From an uncultured Prevotellaceae bacterium (GTDB taxonomy: Bacteria; Bacteroidota; Bacteroidia; Bacteroidales; Muribaculaceae), in the NCBI GenBank assembly GCA_900318255.1, contig ONJX01000009.1, forward strand, positions 1 through 64,000: DNA of 64,000 nt, written 5' to 3'. Position 1 is the first letter of the stretch. Each line of letters begins with the position of its first letter. Positions 41,465 through 49,474 of the stretch are shown piece by piece. Both the position numbers and the translations under genes were made by a program. A model generated the notes under the pieces. It was given only the letters and a program-made list of their open reading frames with translations, searched no databases and was not told the DNA's origin.

Positions 41465-41920
41465 TTACTTTCGTTTTTTCTTGAAAAAGTCGGTCATCAG
41501 CTTGGCGCATTGCTCTTTGAGCACTCCTGCGCTCACCGTGGTCTTCTTGTGGAAGGGGGTGTGGCAGAAGCAGCGGTAGCCTCGCTTGTCGTCGGGTGCG
41601 CCATAAACCACTCGGTCAATCTGGCTCCAAGCAAGAGCTCCGGCACACATCAGGCAGGGCTCCACGGTTACATAAAGCGTGCAGTCCTTGAGGTACTTGC
41701 CTCCTAGCGTGCCTTGTGCGGCAGTGATGGCCTGCATCTCGGCATGGGCTGTGACGTCGGTGAGTGTCTCGGTGAGGTTGTGCCCCCGGGCTATCACGCG
41801 CCCCTGGCTCACTATCACGGCACCTATGGGCACCTCGTCGCGCTTGAGCGCCTCTAGCGCCTCGTTCAACGCCAGCCGCATAAACCGCTCATCGTCGTTG
41901 TTATTATTAGTAGTGGTCAT
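41465..41920 (-). CDS. tadA: tRNA-specific adenosine deaminase
   Basis: Deaminates A34 to inosine in tRNA-Arg(ACG). The 151-residue protein has the zinc-dependent deaminase motifs HAEMQAI (~60-66) with catalytic Glu, and PCLMCAGAL (~91-99) with the two zinc Cys residues. The N-terminus has a run of Thr/Asn from MTTTNNNND before the conserved RFMRLALNEA. The frame is intact and of normal length. Confidence 0.94.
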   Translation of the reverse strand: MTTTNNNNDDERFMRLALNEALEALKRDEVPIGAVIVSQGRVIARGHNLTETLTDVTAHAEMQAITAAQGTLGGKYLKDCTLYVTVEPCLMCAGALAWSQIDRVVYGAPDDKRGYRCFCHTPFHKKTTVSAGVLKEQCAKLMTDFFKKKRK

Positions 41921-41944
41921 ATAGTTTTAAGTGAAACGTGCAAG

Positions 41945-42025
41945 GGGTTTCGTTTATCGTTTATGGTTTATCGTTTATGGAAGGTAGTGTTGAGACTATG
42001 GGCAGCGCCCCACACTTAACTGTTA
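41945..42025. repeat. Heptamer element, locus 1 (short version)
   Basis: GGGTTTCGTTTATCG and alternating GGTTTAT/CGTTTAT heptamers are followed by GGAAGGTAGTGTTGAGACT and ATGGGCAGCGCC. The same flank follows the longer heptamer tracts at 44361 and 45715. Confidence 0.8.
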
Positions 42026-42057
42026 ATTGTTGACTCTAAACTCTAAACACTTACACC

Positions 42058-43221
42058 TTAAACAAAAATCTTCTTGACGTAGTTTCCCACCTTCACAATA
42101 TACACCCTGTTGCGTGGCAGGTCTATTACCTGCGAGTCGCTTGAGATGCGCTGGTAGTAGAGCCTGCCGCTCATGTCCCACACGCTGGTCCACTTCATGT
42201 AGGTGTCGGTGTAGATGTAAATGGTACCAAAGTGCGCCACGATGATGGGGTCGGGCTCGGCAGGGAATGCGTCGTCGATGAGCTGCTCAATGCCGGTAGT
42301 CTTTTCCACCGCCACGGTGAGCGGGTCGCTGTCGGTGAGCAGTGTGGTGGGAACGATGGTGTAGCTGGTGTCGTGATCGAGGGCTGGCAGGTAGTAATTG
42401 CTTGCCGATGTCACTGCCACCAGTTCGTCGTTCTCGTCATATATCTTATAGGCGAGGTAGCCTGCGAGGTTTATCCTCTTCCAGTCTTGGCAGTAGGGCT
42501 CGCCTCCCAGGTCCATAGTGGGGTAGAAGTCCTCGCTAGGGTAGAGGGTGAACGTAGTGTCGTTGCCCCATGCAGTGTCGTCGCTATAGGCGTCGATGGT
42601 CTCTTCGTCGGCAACAACGAGATCGACCCCTGCCATGCCGCCGAAGGTGTGGTCGCCCAGGGTGATGGGCGCCAGCTTGGCTGCGCAGTATATTTCATAG
42701 AGGTTGTGGCAGCCGTCGAAGGCATAGTCGTCGATAAACTCCAGCGACTGCGGCAGCATCACCGTGTGGAGCAGCGTGCAGTCTTGGAACGCTCCCTCCC
42801 CCACGTCTTTAACGCCCTCGGGGAGCACGATGTTCACGAGGCCAGTGCCGGTGAAGCAGTGGTCGGGGATGGCCTCGAGCTCCAGCGGCAGCGTCATGCT
42901 CGTGAGAGTGCTGGCGTGGGCAAAGGCGCTCTCGCCGATGCGTGTCACCGAGTTGGGCACCACCACCTCTGTCACCTGCGAGTGGGCAAAGGCTCCTGGG
43001 GCTATAGCTGTGACGCGGTAGCTCTCGCCGCCATAGGTCACCGTGCTGGGGATGAGGCATGTGCCCTCGTAGGCATTCAGCCCATCCACAATGCGGGCAT
43101 CCACAGCCACCTCGCCGTGGTGCCCTGTGAGGCTATACTCAATGCCGCCGCTGGCAAAATCTCCTGCCCAGCCAGAGAAGCTAAGCGCTGCCAGTGTCAA
43201 CAGTGTAATCCAGTATCTCAT
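42058..43221 (-). CDS. BspA-type leucine-rich repeat surface protein
   Basis: A 387-residue exported protein. A signal peptide (~1-19) is followed by several LRR_5 repeats (~60-190) such as VVPNSVTRIGESAFAHAS, LEAIPDHCFTGTGL and VKDVGEGAFQDCTLL. A linker follows (~200-310), and then a C-terminal ~55-residue segment with VWDMSGRLYYQ and NRVYIVKVGNYVKKI. That end resembles a type IX secretion (type A) sorting domain, but I cannot confirm it. BspA proteins bind host or bacterial surfaces. It has no partner genes nearby. Confidence 0.82.
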   Translation of the reverse strand: MRYWITLLTLAALSFSGWAGDFASGGIEYSLTGHHGEVAVDARIVDGLNAYEGTCLIPSTVTYGGESYRVTAIAPGAFAHSQVTEVVVPNSVTRIGESAFAHASTLTSMTLPLELEAIPDHCFTGTGLVNIVLPEGVKDVGEGAFQDCTLLHTVMLPQSLEFIDDYAFDGCHNLYEIYCAAKLAPITLGDHTFGGMAGVDLVVADEETIDAYSDDTAWGNDTTFTLYPSEDFYPTMDLGGEPYCQDWKRINLAGYLAYKIYDENDELVAVTSASNYYLPALDHDTSYTIVPTTLLTDSDPLTVAVEKTTGIEQLIDDAFPAEPDPIIVAHFGTIYIYTDTYMKWTSVWDMSGRLYYQRISSDSQVIDLPRNRVYIVKVGNYVKKIFV

Positions 43222-43477
43222 AATCTATAGATCTTGCAGTTTGCAATATTAACCTACAAAATTCAGCAAAAATCTTGAAATATCCAAATATATACCAAAA
43301 ATCACCCCACAATTCACATTATTTGAATAATTCTTTTGTTAAAACACAGTTTTTTTGTGATTAAATCTTCAAAATTAGAAAGCCTCTTCATTACCAGTAT
43401 ATAATCGTTTGACACAATCATGCGTGCTGGTGATGTGGTTGACAAGAGTTGCCGTAATTATTTTGCATCAGGGGTGA

Positions 43478-44272
43478 TTAGTGGCTGGTGATTCTTTGGC
43501 GCACGGCTTCGAAGAGGAGGATGGCAGTGGAGACCGAGACGTTGAGCGAGTCGAGGGAGCCTTGCATGGGGATGCGAATGTGGGCTGTGGCGGCTTGGCG
43601 CCATGCGCTGGTCAGGCCTGTTGCCTCGGTGCCCATGACGATGGCCGTGGGTCCGCACATGGGGGTGTGGTAGTAGGGCTCGCTGTCCTGCAACTGCGCG
43701 GTGAGGATGTTGATGCCGTGGTGCTTGAAGAAGCTGATACACTCATCGCTTGTGCACGCCACACAGGGCACGGTGAAGATGGCTCCGATGGAGCTGCGGA
43801 TGAGGTTGGGATTGTAGAGGTCGGTCAATGGGTCGCACACGATGACGGCGGTGGCGCGGGCTGCGTCGGCACTGCGCAGCACAGCTCCAATGTTGCCGGG
43901 CTTCTCCACTCCCTCGAGCACTACAATGAGCGGGTTGTCGCCCAGTTCAAGCTGGGAGAGTGCTAGCGTGCGTGGCTCGACGATGGCCATCACGCCCTCG
44001 GTAGAGCCTCGATAGGCAATCTTGTCATAGACCTGCGGCGTGACCTCCACCAGCTGGGTGGCGGGGGCAAGGTGCAGGTGGCTGGGGTTGAACAGGCTGG
44101 GGCAGTGTATCACCGTCTCGACGTTGAAGCCGGCATCCACGCAGTGCTGTAGCTCGCGGGCTCCCTCGACGACGATGCGCTGCTGGCTTCGCCGCAGCTG
44201 TGACTTGTGCTGCAATGCCATCACTCGCTTGATGAGCGGGTTCTGGGTGCTAGAAATGTGAAGTGTCTCCAT
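43478..44272 (-). CDS. TrmH/SpoU-family RNA 2'-O-methyltransferase
   Basis: A 264-residue SPOUT methyltransferase. The N-terminal substrate-binding domain (~1-95) has IKRVMALQHKSQLRRSQQRIVVEGAREL. The knotted SAM domain (~105-262) has VVLEGVEKPGNIGAVLRSADAA, NPNLIRSSIGAIFTVP, IVMGTEATGL and LNVSVSTAILLFEAVRQR. The family modifies rRNA or tRNA riboses; which site cannot be told from sequence. Confidence 0.93.
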   Translation of the reverse strand: METLHISSTQNPLIKRVMALQHKSQLRRSQQRIVVEGARELQHCVDAGFNVETVIHCPSLFNPSHLHLAPATQLVEVTPQVYDKIAYRGSTEGVMAIVEPRTLALSQLELGDNPLIVVLEGVEKPGNIGAVLRSADAARATAVIVCDPLTDLYNPNLIRSSIGAIFTVPCVACTSDECISFFKHHGINILTAQLQDSEPYYHTPMCGPTAIVMGTEATGLTSAWRQAATAHIRIPMQGSLDSLNVSVSTAILLFEAVRQRITSH

Positions 44273-44292
44273 TGTGCTTGATGATTTTTTTA

Positions 44293-44300
44293 CAAAAGTA
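44293..44300 (-). promoter_or_regulatory. -7 box for the TrmH-family gene
   Basis: The minus strand reads TACTTTTG about 20 nt before the start codon. Confidence 0.5.
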
Positions 44301-44354
44301 GTAAAAAAAACTTGGTTTGCCGCATTATCCCTGCGTTATTTTAAACGATTGGTG

Positions 44355-44500
44355 CAGGGGATTTCGTTTTTCGTTTATGGTTTATGGTTTATGGTTTATC
44401 GTTTATGGTTTGTGGTTTATCGTTTATGGTTTGTGGTTTATCGTTTATGGTTTATGGAAGAAAGAGTTGAGATTATGGGCACTGCAACCTTTAAACTCTT
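44355..44500. repeat. Heptamer element, locus 2 (long version)
   Basis: About a dozen heptamers of GGTTTAT, CGTTTAT and GGTTTGT run from 44366 to 44455. They are followed by GGAAGAAAGAGTTGAGATT, ATGGGCACTGCAACC and TTTAAACTC. The flank matches loci 1 and 3. It lies in the 405-bp gap before the carboxypeptidase gene, which holds no other gene. Confidence 0.85.
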
Positions 44501-44600
44501 TGGTGGACAAGGCACTCTTGTCGCTACATAACTCTTAACTCATAATCGCGCTTCCCGTACCACGAATTGCATAAAAAATCTAAAAAAATGTAATTTTTGA

Positions 44601-44630
44601 TTGTTTTTCTCGTTGTTATTTATACCTTTG
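44601..44630 (+). promoter_or_regulatory. Promoter of the D,D-carboxypeptidase gene
   Basis: TTG (44601-44603), 19 nt, TACCTTTG (44623-44630), 47 nt before the ATG. Confidence 0.65.
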
Positions 44631-44677
44631 CAATTCCTACTGCTACTAATGCTAGCAGTCACGGATCAAGACGAGTA

Positions 44678-45691
44678 ATGAAAATAATAAAGAGTATAAT
44701 ACAATCAGTTAAGCTGCGTTGGGCTGTGACGATGTGCCTGCTGGTGCTGGCAACATGTGCTCAGGCGTGGGCTATCACTGCGCCCGACAACCCAGCTATA
44801 TATAGCGCGGCTCTTGACGACCCCTCATTTCCTAAAGACACCGTTGATGCCGAGCTTAGCGCTTTGAGCGCCGAGGCTTGGCTCATGATCGACGCTGAGA
44901 CGGGCACCGTGCTTAGCAGCAAGAACCCCGACAAGCGCATGTATCCTGCCAGCATGACAAAGATGATGACTTGCATCCTGGCTTGCGAGAGTGGCAGGCT
45001 CTCAGAGGTGGTAACCATCAGTGCCAAGGCTGCCGCCGTGGAGGGGGCCAGAGTGAGGTGCGGCGAGAAGTATGTGCTCCGCGACTTGCTCTATCGTGCC
45101 ATGTTGCCTAGCGATAACGGGTCGGCTCATGCCATAGGCGAGTTTCTTGCGGCTCCCGACTCGGTGCCCTTTGCCGACCTTATGAACAAGAAGGCCCGTG
45201 AGCTGGGAATGAAGAACACTCATTTTGTTAATGCTCATGGCTTGCCCAACGAGAACCACTACACTACTGCCATCGACATGATGAAGCTGCAGCGTTACTG
45301 CATGGAGAATAAGGACTTTGCCGAGATTGTCTCCACTCCGTCTCGCGACATCACCACAACGGCAGGCAAGAAGATACACCTCAAGAGCACTAATCGCCTC
45401 TTTGACCGCTACGACGGCTGCATAGGCGTTAAGACCGGCACCACGCGTGCCGCTGGCGGATGCCTGGCGTCGGCAGTGCTTCGCAATGGTGTGAAGATCT
45501 TTCTTGTGCTGTTTAAGTGCAGGCCCGCTCGTCAGCGCACCGACGAGTCGATAGTGCTCTACGACAAGGGCTTCGAGATGATGAAGACCATTGCGGCTAA
45601 GAAGAAGAAACAACGTGAGAGGCGTGGCAAGGTGCCTCGTCCCAAGAGGAATGTCTATGAGCACCACGAAGTGCCCGCGCCCAGGAAGTGA
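44678..45691 (+). CDS. D-alanyl-D-alanine carboxypeptidase (peptidase S11)
   Basis: Penicillin-binding protein that trims the terminal D-Ala of peptidoglycan stems. The 337-residue protein has a signal peptide (~12-32), then the three active-site motifs: SMTK in PASMTKMMTC, SDN in LPSDNGSAHA, and KTG in GVKTGTTRAAGG. Secondary landmarks are AWLMIDAETGTVLSSKN and FVNAHGLPNENHYTT. It ends in a strongly basic tail (KKKKQRERRGKVPRPKR). I start at MKIIKS, just before the signal peptide; the open frame goes further upstream across the promoter. Confidence 0.93.
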   Translation: MKIIKSIIQSVKLRWAVTMCLLVLATCAQAWAITAPDNPAIYSAALDDPSFPKDTVDAELSALSAEAWLMIDAETGTVLSSKNPDKRMYPASMTKMMTCILACESGRLSEVVTISAKAAAVEGARVRCGEKYVLRDLLYRAMLPSDNGSAHAIGEFLAAPDSVPFADLMNKKARELGMKNTHFVNAHGLPNENHYTTAIDMMKLQRYCMENKDFAEIVSTPSRDITTTAGKKIHLKSTNRLFDRYDGCIGVKTGTTRAAGGCLASAVLRNGVKIFLVLFKCRPARQRTDESIVLYDKGFEMMKTIAAKKKKQRERRGKVPRPKRNVYEHHEVPAPRK

Positions 45692-45711
45692 TAGCTCTGG
45701 AAGTATGAGGG

Positions 45712-45835
45712 GACTTCGTTTATGGTTTGTCGTTTATGGTTTATCGTTTATGGTTTATCGTTTATGGTTTATGGTTTGTCGTTTATGGAAGGCAGTGTTG
45801 AGACTATGGACAACGCAACCACCATTATTAACTCT
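45712..45835. repeat. Heptamer element, locus 3
   Basis: About ten alternating GGTTTAT/CGTTTAT/GGTTTGT heptamers are followed by GGAAGGCAGTGTTGAGACT, ATGGACAACGCAACC and AACTCTAAACTG. It is the same composite as at 41945 and 44355 with a different heptamer number. Confidence 0.85.
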
Positions 45836-45863
45836 AAACTGTTAACTCTTTACTCTTTACTCT

Positions 45864-45965
45864 ACCCCCTAAACTCTTTACACTAACCCCTAAACTCGTT
45901 ACTCTACCCCCTAAACTCCTTACTCTAACCCCTAAACTCTTTACTCTACCCTCTAAACTGTTAAC
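45864..45965. repeat. Tandem 21-bp repeats after the carboxypeptidase gene
   Basis: About five imperfect units of CCCCTAAACTCTTTACTCTA follow each other. They continue the 3' end of the heptamer element. Together the two repeats fill the 353-bp gap 45692-46044, which holds no gene. Confidence 0.8.
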
Positions 45966-46044
45966 TTTAAACTAACAACTATTGCCTTGTCAGCTTGTTT
46001 GCTTGTCAGCTTAGCTCTCTCATCGTGCTTCACAATGGTGACAT

Positions 46045-46431
46045 TTAGAATTGTGGCACTGGTTGCAACTCTCGTTGGTGGCTGTTGCTGCTTTGATTTT
46101 TGCTCTTTTCTTTAGGGGTAGTTTTCGCTTTTTGGGGAGTGGTTTTTGCAGTAGATTTTTTGTCCTTTTTCTTTTTCTTGCTCTCATTTTGGCTCTTGCC
46201 TTGCTTGCGGTCTTTATTCTTGTTGTGCTTGAGCTTCTCTTTAGGCTTGCTTTTCTGGGCTTTCTCCACACGCTCGTTCATGCTCTTGACCTCTTGTGAG
46301 CTCACATCGCTATGAGAGCATTTCCTCTCAATGCCAGCAGCTGCAAGGAGCACCACAATCAGTAGTGCAATCAACCATGCGCCCGTGCGCTCTTGCTTAG
46401 ACATCGAGAAAAAATCAGTGAGTTTGCTCAT
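46045..46431 (-). CDS. Lys-rich single-pass membrane protein
   Basis: A 128-residue protein. MSKLTDFFSMSKQERTGAWLIALLIVVLLAAAG gives a short cytoplasmic start and one membrane segment (~18-34). The rest is a low-complexity Lys/Ser/Glu/Thr tail (~45-128). The opening (DFFxxSKxERTG then a membrane helix) resembles the start of Bacteroidetes ComEA-like helix-hairpin-helix proteins, but the DNA-binding part is absent. It could be a truncated or rebuilt relative, or an unrelated anchor. The basic tail would bind nucleic acid or wall polymers; this is speculation. Confidence 0.6.
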   Translation of the reverse strand: MSKLTDFFSMSKQERTGAWLIALLIVVLLAAAGIERKCSHSDVSSQEVKSMNERVEKAQKSKPKEKLKHNKNKDRKQGKSQNESKKKKKDKKSTAKTTPQKAKTTPKEKSKNQSSNSHQRELQPVPQF

Positions 46432-46470
46432 TTTGCTACTGAGTCATCTGGAAATAAGTTTTTTATAATA

Positions 46471-46478
46471 CAAAAGTA
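46471..46478 (-). promoter_or_regulatory. -7 box for the Lys-rich membrane protein gene
   Basis: The minus strand reads TACTTTTG 39 nt before the start codon. Confidence 0.5.
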
Positions 46479-46583
46479 AGAATAATGGCCTAAATGACAA
46501 AGGTCGTAAAGGAAAAATAGCTCATTTTTTTCATTTCTCCCCTAAAAAGTAGTTATAATAGCCTATAATAGAAGAAAAATGCT

Positions 46584-46591
46584 TAATTTTG
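46584..46591 (+). promoter_or_regulatory. -7 box for the VanZ-like gene
   Basis: TAATTTTG lies 60 nt before the ATG at 46652; no clear -33 box is seen. Confidence 0.45.
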
Positions 46592-46651
46592 CAGGCTCAA
46601 AAATAATAGGGATTGATTACATAGCCTTTTAAGTGCGTAATTAAAACATAA

Positions 46652-47155
46652 ATGAAGAAACTATTAAATAAAATACCTGTGGGAGTGTTCTCGGTGATGG
46701 CGACAGCTCTTGTTGTGTATCTTCTGCTCACACCGTCGAGTAGCTTGCAAAGCTCGTGGCTTGCTTGGCTGAAATTCAAGCATTCTGACAAGATGATCCA
46801 CTTTTTGCTATTCTTTTTCTTGAACGCGGTTTATCTGTATGACTACACAAAATATAAGAGTCCTCATCACACACGCATTAATGTGGAGTTGGCTTTCACG
46901 GTGTTTGCCTCGATGATGGGGCTGCTCACCGAGGTATGTCAGCTGGCGATGGGGCTAGGTCGAGAGTTTGACCATGTTGATATTGTTGCCGATGTGATAG
47001 GAGCTTTTGCTGCTTTAGGCGTTATGCGCTGGATAGGAGGTCATGTTCTTCGCAAATATGTGTTATCGCGCAAGTCGCGCCGTCTTCGCCGTCATCATCG
47101 CCGTCATCGTCATCCTGACTCCACTGGCGACACTTCTCAAGGCCAGGCCTCCTAG
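46652..47155 (+). CDS. VanZ-like family membrane protein
   Basis: A 167-residue protein with four hydrophobic segments (~9-27, ~45-62, ~83-103, ~118-135). KHSDKMIHFLLFFFLNAVYLYDY and TEVCQLAMGLGREFDHVDIVADVIGAFAAL match the VanZ-like pattern. The family includes the teicoplanin-resistance protein VanZ, but most members are of unknown function and no resistance is implied. The C-terminus is an Arg/His-rich tail. Its TAG stop overlaps the TAG of convergent tamA within one CTAG. Confidence 0.8.
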   Translation: MKKLLNKIPVGVFSVMATALVVYLLLTPSSSLQSSWLAWLKFKHSDKMIHFLLFFFLNAVYLYDYTKYKSPHHTRINVELAFTVFASMMGLLTEVCQLAMGLGREFDHVDIVADVIGAFAALGVMRWIGGHVLRKYVLSRKSRRLRRHHRRHRHPDSTGDTSQGQAS

Positions 47156-49458
47156 AATGGATAGCCAATGGCGATGTGGAACGCTAGCCCGTCGCTGAAT
47201 TTAGGAATGTTGAAATATCCCTTTTTGCTAGTGTTGTAAGGTGCGTGCAGGGCAATGCCCAGGTCGGCACGCAGCACTATCATTCCCATGTCAAATCTCA
47301 GTCCCACACCAGTGTTGAGGGCCAGCTCTTTGAAGAAATTCTTGCCTTCGAGCTTGCCTCCAGGCCTGAACTCATCATCTTTGAGCAGCCACACGTTTCC
47401 AGCATCAACAAAGATGGCACCTTTAAGATATCCAAATAATGGGAACCGGTATTCGACGTTGGCCTCAAACTTGAAAGTGCCAGTTTGGTCGTAATAGGAG
47501 TTGCGGTCGAGAACTTGCGGTCGATAGCTGCCAGGGCCTACTGTCCTCACCGCAAAGCCGCGCAAGGAGTTAGAGCCGCCAATGTAGAACTGCTCCATGT
47601 AGGGCACCTCTTCGTAGTTGCCGTAGGCATGTGCTGCTCCGAGGAACACCCGCGTCACTAACTGGTGCTCCCCAAAAAGTGCCCTTGTCCACACCAGTTG
47701 CGTGTGAGCCTTGATAAACTGCGAGAAGTAGGTGTTGAGAATGTGCATGTTGCCTTTCTCCACGCCACACGCTCTCCAAATTAAATAGCACAGATTGCCA
47801 GCCTCGGTGACTGTGGTTGACCACACGAAGTTGTTCTTGCCAAAAGTGCGGTCGAGGGTATAGGTGTAACTCATCTGCGGGATGAAGACATCATCAAAAC
47901 TCTGAGCGATGGCTCGGTTGTGAAAATAGGCCGAGTCAAAAGCGGCAGTAGTGCTCAGCAGGTTAGAGTAGGTCAGTTTGAATGGAGTGAGTTTGTGCTG
48001 AGAATATCTCCTGGAGTGCCACTCCCAGGTCATCTCGGCGCTCACCCGCGCCATCTTGAAGTATTTGGGGCGATTCATGAACTCGCCACCTATCGAGAAC
48101 TTTGTCCAGTTGGTGTAGCGCCTGGCTCGGTCGATAAATCGTGGTGCCAGGAGCCTGGGGATAGACAGCCCCACTTCGATCCCCACTTGGTAGCTGTTGA
48201 AGTCGGAGTTCTTATAGGCATTGCCTTTGCCCGTTTGCCACTCGTAGGCTGCTGTCAAGTCGGCACTTAGCTGCTCGCCACCTCCAAATATGTTCTTGTG
48301 CTTGATGCCGAGCCCCAGTCCAGGCCCTATGAAGCTGGTGCTTTTTGTGGTGGCCTTGGCCTCTACTTTCAGCTCAAGGGGCTTGTCGAGCGTGCATGCC
48401 ACGTCAAGGTCTATGAGCCCGTAGCCGTTGTCGAGCACCGTGTCGTGCGGAGTGGCTTGTATGTTGATGTTGCTGAAGATGCCTGTTCGGGCAAGATACA
48501 TCTGTATCAAGTCCATGTTTCCTACACGGAATGGGCGTCCTTTTCTGCCTCTAATGCAGGAGTTGATTAGCTTGTCGCTCACGTGAACGGGCTGCATCTT
48601 GATGATGGTGCAATATTTCTCTACAACGGTGTCGGGGGTTCCTCCTAATTTCTCATCGTTCACTCTCACCGTTATGTCGTTAGAGAGATATTTGATGGAG
48701 GCCTGATTGGGGATGTTGGCCGATTTTATCAGTTGCATATTGATGACGCCTTTTTGCGTCACGCTATCGGCAAGGTACTCGATATATTCTGGCCTGAAGA
48801 AATAGTAGCCTCTGTTTCGCAGTTGGTTAGCGATGTCGATTCTCACGTTATTGAGCGAGTCAAGGCAATATCGGCTCCCAGTCTTGAAATATTTATTGTT
48901 GCGGGCCACCGAGTCGATGAGGTTGGAAAGCGGAGTGTCTTCGTTGATGTAACTTATGTCGCCTAAAGTGTAAGGTGCTCGCACATTAACCTCGTAGGTG
49001 ATTTTTGCCTTTTTCGGGTTTTTGTCGCTATAGTTAAGTGAATAGGACGAATGTGAGTCGAAGTAGCCATTGCTTTGTAGCAGCTCGTTGATCATGTTGA
49101 CACGTGTCTCGGGTCTTACACGACTGATGAGCACAGGCTTTGCTACGAGCTTCTTGTAGAGCCATCCTTTGAGACCTTTAGAGTTCTCGTCCCAGTGGTT
49201 ATAGACCCACAGGCCTATGGGGAAAGGCGAGCGAATATAGGGTGAGTAGAGGGGGTTGTTGGGTTTTACGTCCACCGCAGTGAAGATGAGGTCTTTCACC
49301 TCGTCGGCTATCTTGACGCTGTCGGGTTGGTTATACTGAATTTTTTTGACTCCAGTGTAAAGGACTTCTCCCTCGGCCAGCCTGCTGGTAGTGGAACAGG
49401 CTGCTAAGGTTGCTATTAGAGCGGTTATTATCAGTATTTTAGCGAGGTTGCTTGTCAT
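47152..49458 (-). CDS. TamA-like Omp85 outer-membrane protein (lipoprotein)
   Basis: A 768-residue Omp85/BamA-superfamily protein. The N-terminus is a lipoprotein signal (LIATLAAC), typical for Bacteroidetes TamA/TamL. POTRA-like repeats follow (~30-370), including SRVRPETRVNMINELLQSNGYF and LDSLNNVRIDIANQLRNRGYYFF. The beta-barrel (~390-768) has the SLRGFAVRTVGPG loop (the conserved RGF motif) and ends in AFHIAIGYPF with a terminal Phe. With TamB it should insert or transport outer-membrane components. I use the ATG at 49458; a TTG at 49470 is possible. Confidence 0.88.
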   Translation of the reverse strand: MTSNLAKILIITALIATLAACSTTSRLAEGEVLYTGVKKIQYNQPDSVKIADEVKDLIFTAVDVKPNNPLYSPYIRSPFPIGLWVYNHWDENSKGLKGWLYKKLVAKPVLISRVRPETRVNMINELLQSNGYFDSHSSYSLNYSDKNPKKAKITYEVNVRAPYTLGDISYINEDTPLSNLIDSVARNNKYFKTGSRYCLDSLNNVRIDIANQLRNRGYYFFRPEYIEYLADSVTQKGVINMQLIKSANIPNQASIKYLSNDITVRVNDEKLGGTPDTVVEKYCTIIKMQPVHVSDKLINSCIRGRKGRPFRVGNMDLIQMYLARTGIFSNINIQATPHDTVLDNGYGLIDLDVACTLDKPLELKVEAKATTKSTSFIGPGLGLGIKHKNIFGGGEQLSADLTAAYEWQTGKGNAYKNSDFNSYQVGIEVGLSIPRLLAPRFIDRARRYTNWTKFSIGGEFMNRPKYFKMARVSAEMTWEWHSRRYSQHKLTPFKLTYSNLLSTTAAFDSAYFHNRAIAQSFDDVFIPQMSYTYTLDRTFGKNNFVWSTTVTEAGNLCYLIWRACGVEKGNMHILNTYFSQFIKAHTQLVWTRALFGEHQLVTRVFLGAAHAYGNYEEVPYMEQFYIGGSNSLRGFAVRTVGPGSYRPQVLDRNSYYDQTGTFKFEANVEYRFPLFGYLKGAIFVDAGNVWLLKDDEFRPGGKLEGKNFFKELALNTGVGLRFDMGMIVLRADLGIALHAPYNTSKKGYFNIPKFSDGLAFHIAIGYPF

Positions 49459-49474
49459 TTTTTTTGCCAAGAAA

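Noticed and set aside
44274..44531. Short open frames with repeating Val-Tyr-Gly-Leu-Trp-Phe residues
   Set aside because: They translate the GGTTTAT heptamer repeat and have no other content.
45864..45965. Telomere-like CCCTAAA repeat
   Set aside because: The unit is 21 bp with CCCCTAAACTC as only part of it; it sits inside a bacterial chromosome and is best seen as slippage repeats.
46020..46271. Frameshifted continuation of the Lys-rich membrane protein
   Set aside because: The second frame is open only because the DNA is low complexity; there is no family match to either frame that would support a frameshift.
46652..47155. Glycopeptide resistance gene
   Set aside because: VanZ-like is a broad membrane family and none of the other van genes is present.
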